NCBI GenBank assembly: GCA_907163345.1
Contig: CAJQUN010000003.1
Span: 9,776,821-9,840,820, forward strand
Source of the DNA: Haberlea rhodopensis
Lineage: Eukaryota > Streptophyta > Magnoliopsida > Lamiales > Gesneriaceae
Reading direction: 5' to 3'
Length of the DNA stretch: 64,000 nt
Under the pieces are notes generated by a model. That model saw nothing but the letters and a program-made list of their open reading frames with translations. It ran no database searches and was not told where the DNA came from. Each line of letters begins with the position of its first letter. Within the stretch, counting starts at the first letter, position 1. A program made the position numbers and the translations under genes. Of the stretch, positions 59,622 to 64,000 are shown piece after piece.

Positions 59622-62319
59622 ATGGATGATCAAAAGCAAACTGATAACGTCCATGAAGTTTCCAGCAAAACCCAGATGCCTGATGATTCTGCAGCCTTAG
59701 TTATGCCAAAGAAACACAATAGAAACAAATATGCTTTGGCTATATCAATTCTTGCTTCTATGACATCAGTCTTGCTGGGCTATGGTATTATTTTCTTCAA
59801 TTTAGTAATATTTTCAGAGGGGGAATTTTATTTTTAAGTTTTGGAATCATCTCTAATATAAGTGTGTATCAAGTTCTTTAATGTCACAGCGTGTTCAACC
59901 CTTTTTTTTTAGTTTTAAATTCAGATTTTCTATTTGTTTGATATGAGATTGAAGGGTTGGTTCAAAGTGAAATTAGTACTCTTATGCTTGATTGATTTAG
60001 ATATTTTTTCCCCTCAAAAGTGGTGTCCAGCATGTAATTAATATCATCAAGATTGATACAATTAATTATCTAAATCAGTAATATTACACAAATTTCATGA
60101 TCATTGAATCATGACGAATATATATAGTTTGTTAGCAATTTACAAATCAATATGTTGTAGATACAGGAGTAATGAGTGGAGCAACTCTATACATCAAGAA
60201 AGATTTGAAAATCAGCGATGCCCAAATCGAGATTCTGGTGGGGATCATCAACATTTACTCCCTCCTCGGATCCGCCATGGCGGGGCGGACCTCCGATTGG
60301 ATTGGCAGGCGCTACACCATCATCTTCGCCTCCGCCATCTTCTTTGTCGGAGCAGTACTAATGGGCTTTGCCACTAACTACGCATTCCTTATGGTGGGTA
60401 GATTTGTTGCGGGGATAGGAGTTGGCTACGCACTCATGATTGCCCCGGTGTACGCGGCGGAGGTGGCGCCAACCTCCTCCCGTGGATTTCTCACTTCTTT
60501 CCCTGAAGTCTTCATTAATTTCGGTATGCTTTTTTGGCTTGACCAATTTTTTTTTTGGATCAGGTGGCTTGACCATGTTTATGACATTTTCCCATGTATA
60601 TTTTTATTTTTCATATTGAATACGATATAGTGATCTTAAGTTTCGGTTTAGTGGTATGCTACACTGGGATAAATAGTTACTGTATGATATATATTTGTAC
60701 AAGGAGATGTTTGTGAAGAAATAATGGTATAGGCTATTGCTAATAGCAGGTTTTATGACATGAAATGGAGTTATTAGGGACGAATCCGAACCCCTGTGAT
60801 TTTTTCAAATAAGCAGATTACAGTCCTATGGTTTGAAATATCTCGTCCACCCTATGTGATTTTCAAAATAAACAGTTTAGCCTCATGTAGTTTGTGAATA
60901 GGTGCAAAACACTCACTCTGTTTATGCTATCCTTTGCAACCCATAGTGTGTAAAGTGTCTATTGAAAACAAAACGGAACTGTCTATTTACAAACCACAAT
61001 AGATGAAGTACTTATTATGGATACTACATGGGGATAAAATGTATATTTACAAACAACATGAGATAAAATGTCTATTATCAATGTTATAAGGGGTAAAATT
61101 GTCGCTAGCTCCATGAAATGACGTAGCATGCATACAATTTTACTTGTTTTTTACTGTTTCATCCCGCATAAGAACCAATAATCAATGCTTATTTAATATC
61201 AGTCGGGTTAATTTTCCTAAAGCTTAAGATCACTTTTTACTCATTCAAATATAATCTAAACTGATTATATTAGTTACATGAACAGGGGTTCTTCTTGGAT
61301 TTGTATCAAACTATGCATTCGCTGGTCTCCCACTAAAATTAGGCTGGCGTCTGATGCTGGGAGTAGGTGCAGTCCCATCCATTTTCCTGGCTATCGGTGT
61401 GCTAGCCATGCCCGAATCACCTCGATGGCTAGTACTTCAAGGCCGCCTTGGTGACGCCAAGAAAGTGCTCCTCAGAACATCAAACTCACCAGAAGAAGCC
61501 CAACTGAGATTTGCTGACATCAAAGAGGCAGCAGGATTGCCCGAAAACTGCAATGGCGACGTTGTAACTGTCCCAACACGTAGCCATGGTGAGGCCGTGT
61601 GGAAAGAGCTGCTCCTGCATCCCACGCCACCAGTTCGCCACATTCTCCTCGCTGCCATTGGCATACACTTCTTCCAACAAGCTAGTGGCATAGATGCAGT
61701 CCTGATGTACAGTCCAAGAATCTATGCGAAAGCTGGTATAAAAAACGATTCAGACAAGTTACTCGCCACCATAGCCGTTGGGGCAAGCAAGACCATATTC
61801 ATTCTAGTGGCAACGTTCTTAGTCGACAGGGTGGGGCGACGGGTTCTCCTGCTGACAAGTTGCGGCGGAATGATAGCATCCCTAATGGGACTTGCTGTTG
61901 GATTAACCATAATCGATCACTACAAAGATCAAACAATTATATGGGCAGTGATGTTGTGTATCATCACGACTCTATCGTGTGTGGCCTTCTTCTCCATTGG
62001 AATGGGTCCTATAGCATGGGTCTACAGCTCTGAGATATTTCCATTGAGGCTGAGAGCTCAAGGATGCAGCATGGGAGTTGCTGTGAATCGGTTTACAAGT
62101 GGAGTCGTTTTGATGACCTTTATATCACTTTACAAGGCTATCACGATCGGTGGGGCATTCTTTTTATTCAGCGGAATCACCACCGTCGCTTGGGTTTTCT
62201 TCTACACATTGCTACCTGAGACACAAGGGAGAACCTTGGAGGAAATGGAGGCTTTTTTTGGGAATTTCTTTAAGTGGAGGTCCACTATTAAAGAGTTGGA
62301 GAAAGGAAATGAAGCCTGA
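59622..62319 (+). CDS. PLT5: Polyol/monosaccharide transporter (PLT5-like), MFS sugar porter
   Basis: Plasma-membrane proton-coupled uptake of polyols and monosaccharides is the known family role. Three exons join in frame: 59622-59784, 60161-60523 and 61286-62319. They give 519 residues (family 510-540) with about 12 membrane segments. Sugar-porter signatures are SVLLGYD/TGVMSGATLYI across the first junction, GRTSDWIGRRYT (loop 2-3), GRFVAGIGVGYALMIAPVY, PESPRWLVLQGR, HFFQQASGIDAVLMYSPRI, LVDRVGRRVLLL, WVYSSEIFPLRLRAQG and LPETQGRTLEEMEAFF. The N-terminus is short and hydrophilic, without a signal peptide. Intron 2 (762 bp) contains a dispersed repeat. No frame damage was found, in contrast to three neighbouring host genes. 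It is convergent with the GnT-II gene. Substrate specificity cannot be read from sequence. Confidence 0.95.
60780..61115. repeat. Dispersed repeat in transporter intron 2
   Basis: Phrases such as 'aaaataaacagtttag', 'tatttacaaac.acat' and the ending 'ggggtaaaattgtcgctagc' parallel the copy at 7975-8335. Splice sites on either side are intact. Confidence 0.45.
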
Positions 62320-62975
62320 CTTTTTATTTACATTTGTATGTATGCAACATCGCAGCTCACTTCATATGTTTTTTTTTTTTAAACTTGAAGTTCAAGATGC
62401 AAGCACAAGCTTCAAACAGAAAATTTGAGTGTTTAGTGTAGTTTGATTATAAAGTGAGCCATCTATAGTTGGTTTATCACCTTCTTTCGTGGAAGAGGAA
62501 AGTTGAGTTGGCTCTCAAGCGTGTTGAATTGAGCTCAAATATTAGTAGAGTTTGAACAAAACAAAGATATTTTCAACTTGAATACGACCCCGATTTGAAC
62601 CAAATAACAAATAATTTTTCAAGTATTGAGGCAACTGAAGTGTCTCTCAAGAGCTGCCTTTGACTAAGGAAGGAAAGAGTGAGTTACCTATGTATGTAAC
62701 AGTGAAGGATGAAAATGTAAGAGCAAACCAACTTTGTAAAAATCAGTCAATAAGATGTATAAATATGCTAGATGAATTGATAAACAAAATGTTAAGTTCT
62801 GACAACACAATAATGAAATGATAGTGTAATAGGCTTCTCTAATGTACAACAAAGATGTAAATATTGAAGCTATATATGTTCTCTACCGAAAATACAACAA
62901 TTAGATTGCACCATTTGTCACAGGATAAACCACGTCCACTTCAGGGGCACGCTACTCAGCTCGTTCTAAACGAGC
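62320..62975. other. Convergent 3' flanks, no gene seen
   Basis: The 3' UTRs of the transporter (+) and GnT-II (-) face each other here. No separate gene is supported. Confidence 0.5.
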
Positions 62976-62981
62976 TAAAAG

Positions 62982-64000
62982 TCATTCACACCTCTCTCGC
63001 ATCTGTGCCACATACATCTTGGAAAATTGCATACACAATTCACGATCTCGTATATCCCCCCATCCTCCCCAACCCCGAAAACCAGCTTGATAACCAGGTT
63101 GGTTCTTGTATGTATGTACTCCCCAATTTGATTCAATATTCGGAACTCTATCCTCTCCTTCCACTTCGAAATTCATAGAACCATTATGAACACATGCCGC
63201 TTGCTCACCCTGTCCTTGATGCAATCCGCATTTCCCAAAGTGAACGGCACTTGTCCTAGGCGCCCGTAAGGAGTAAACTGGCCCTCCAAATGAAGGATAC
63301 ACGGTAGCCCACATTGTTATATCCCAATTATAATCATCAAAAGAGCAAAACTCTCTAGCTTTCCTATGTAGCTTTCTCCACACGGTTCGGTTAAAGGCAT
63401 ATCCCACATTTCCCATCCTCTCTGCAATTAAACTCTCCAACCTTTCTCCTCTGAACTTCACATCAGAGGGGCAAGATTTGCAGCATAGCATAGTGGGCAT
63501 TTTTTATGCTTCAACTCCGATAGTAACATCAAATTACGATACGCATTAGGATATATAAAGTGATCCTCTTTTATGAAGAGAATATGACCCGAATGCTGGC
63601 TGGTCTCCCTTAAACCATCCCACACAGTATTCATCATCCACCACCAATGATGTTTCAACGACACAATCTTTGGTGAACGGTGGTTGCCATACTGATCCGG
63701 CGTCCCTCTACACTTAATCTTGGTAGGATCCTCTTTGTCCTTACAATCGCCAGGCGAAACACCAGGAAAACTACTAGAAAAGACATGAGGCGAATATGGG
63801 GCAAAAATTTGTTTCACTTGGCAAAACTTGATACTCTTTACAATCTTATCCATCTCCTCAAAAAAGCCATCGTGGCTAACGATTAGCAACGTTTCACTGA
63901 TCCCTACAACTCGGGAAAGGCTATCAACGACCACTTGAAGATATTTAGGCCGGTTGTTAACATACAATACGATGACTATATGATTCTTGGCAAACTTAGG
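62982..64000 (-). CDS. N-acetylglucosaminyltransferase II (GnT-II), N-terminus beyond window, frameshifted
   Basis: GT16 Golgi enzyme (MGAT2 type) that adds the second GlcNAc to the alpha-1,6 arm of N-glycans. About 340 C-terminal residues are visible without introns. Blocks in order: HIVIVLYVNNRPKYLQVV, VSHDGFFEEMDKIV, VKQIFAPYSPHVF, PDQYGNHRSPKIVSLKHHWW, the metal-site region GHILFIKEDHFIYPNAYRN (about 63580), ERMGNVGYAFNRTVW, DYNWDITMWATVYPSFGGPV, GPRTSAVHFGKCGLHQGQG-like text (here starting with an Ala) and WGVHTYKNQPGY to the stop at 62982. Two oddities: the frame slips by one base in the G run 63468-63471 (upstream frame stops at 63458), and the usual EED is KED. This could be a decaying copy or a sequence with an assembly error. 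The signal anchor and start lie right of 64000. Confidence 0.9.

Noticed and set aside
63680..63886. Plus-strand 68-codon ORF
   Set aside because: Shadow of the GnT-II coding sequence on the minus strand.

Overview
The window is nuclear DNA from a flowering plant, almost certainly a eudicot. The genes are intron-containing, AT-rich and widely spaced, they match plant-specific families, and the space between them is packed with LTR retrotransposons, LINEs, SINE-like copies, hAT elements and a Helitron candidate. The species cannot be read from the sequence; asterid is a guess.

Five host genes are supported. (1) Minus strand, 1-2941 coding with leader to about 4510: the 5' two thirds of a SIP2/RFS2-type alkaline alpha-galactosidase (GH36, raffinose metabolism); nine coding exons were resolved and the 3' end lies left of the window. 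(2) Plus strand, 23464-26053: a cytosolic-type plant guanylate kinase with an N-terminal extension, ten coding exons, the first contributing only the ATG. (3) Plus strand, 50205-52291: an ankyrin plus arginine-rich tandem CCCH zinc-finger protein. (4) Plus strand, 59622-62319: a polyol/monosaccharide transporter (PLT5-like), three exons. (5) Minus strand, 62982-64000: the C-terminal part of N-acetylglucosaminyltransferase II (N-glycan maturation), whose start lies right of the window. Genes 2, 3 and 5 each carry one apparent single-base deletion at a short homopolymer, with good coding on both sides. This is either real decay or uncorrected assembly error.

Mobile DNA by region: 9.7-10.35 kb, minus-strand Copia-type LTR; 10.85-11.0 kb, SINE-like copy; 11.1-13.6 kb, internally deleted Copia element with divergent LTRs; 14.0-15.0 kb, seven-copy tandem array of about 142 bp; 16.5-22.26 kb, an RTE-like LINE split by a minus-strand hAT element (A) that is itself split by a 594-bp hAT MITE; 27.4-27.7 kb, RNase H-like LINE remnant; 27.75-29.05 kb, Helitron candidate; 29.38-32.18 kb, structurally complete hAT element (B) with perfect 8-bp target duplication and a transposase broken at four points; 33.1-33.4 kb, 5'-truncated LINE; 33.7-34.25 and 34.8-36.3 kb, LTR-like fragments; 37.9-40.65 kb, LINE 3' region split by a 1.9-kb solo LTR with eight GATCGATC-type palindromes; 41.17-46.58 kb, full-length degenerate Copia element with LTRs and target duplication; 55.7-57.9 kb, RNase H-like remnant and LTR-like sequence.

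The host genes show no pathway operon. SIP2, guanylate kinase and the CCCH gene appear to preserve an ancestral eudicot gene block that TE insertion has stretched over about 50 kb. I did not find a convincing new multi-gene system. The most informative points are the nested transposons, the subterminal palindromes, the LTR palindrome cluster and the three single-base frameshifts. Everything was read by eye; splice sites and element ends are inferred from GT/AG sites, frame and family resemblance.
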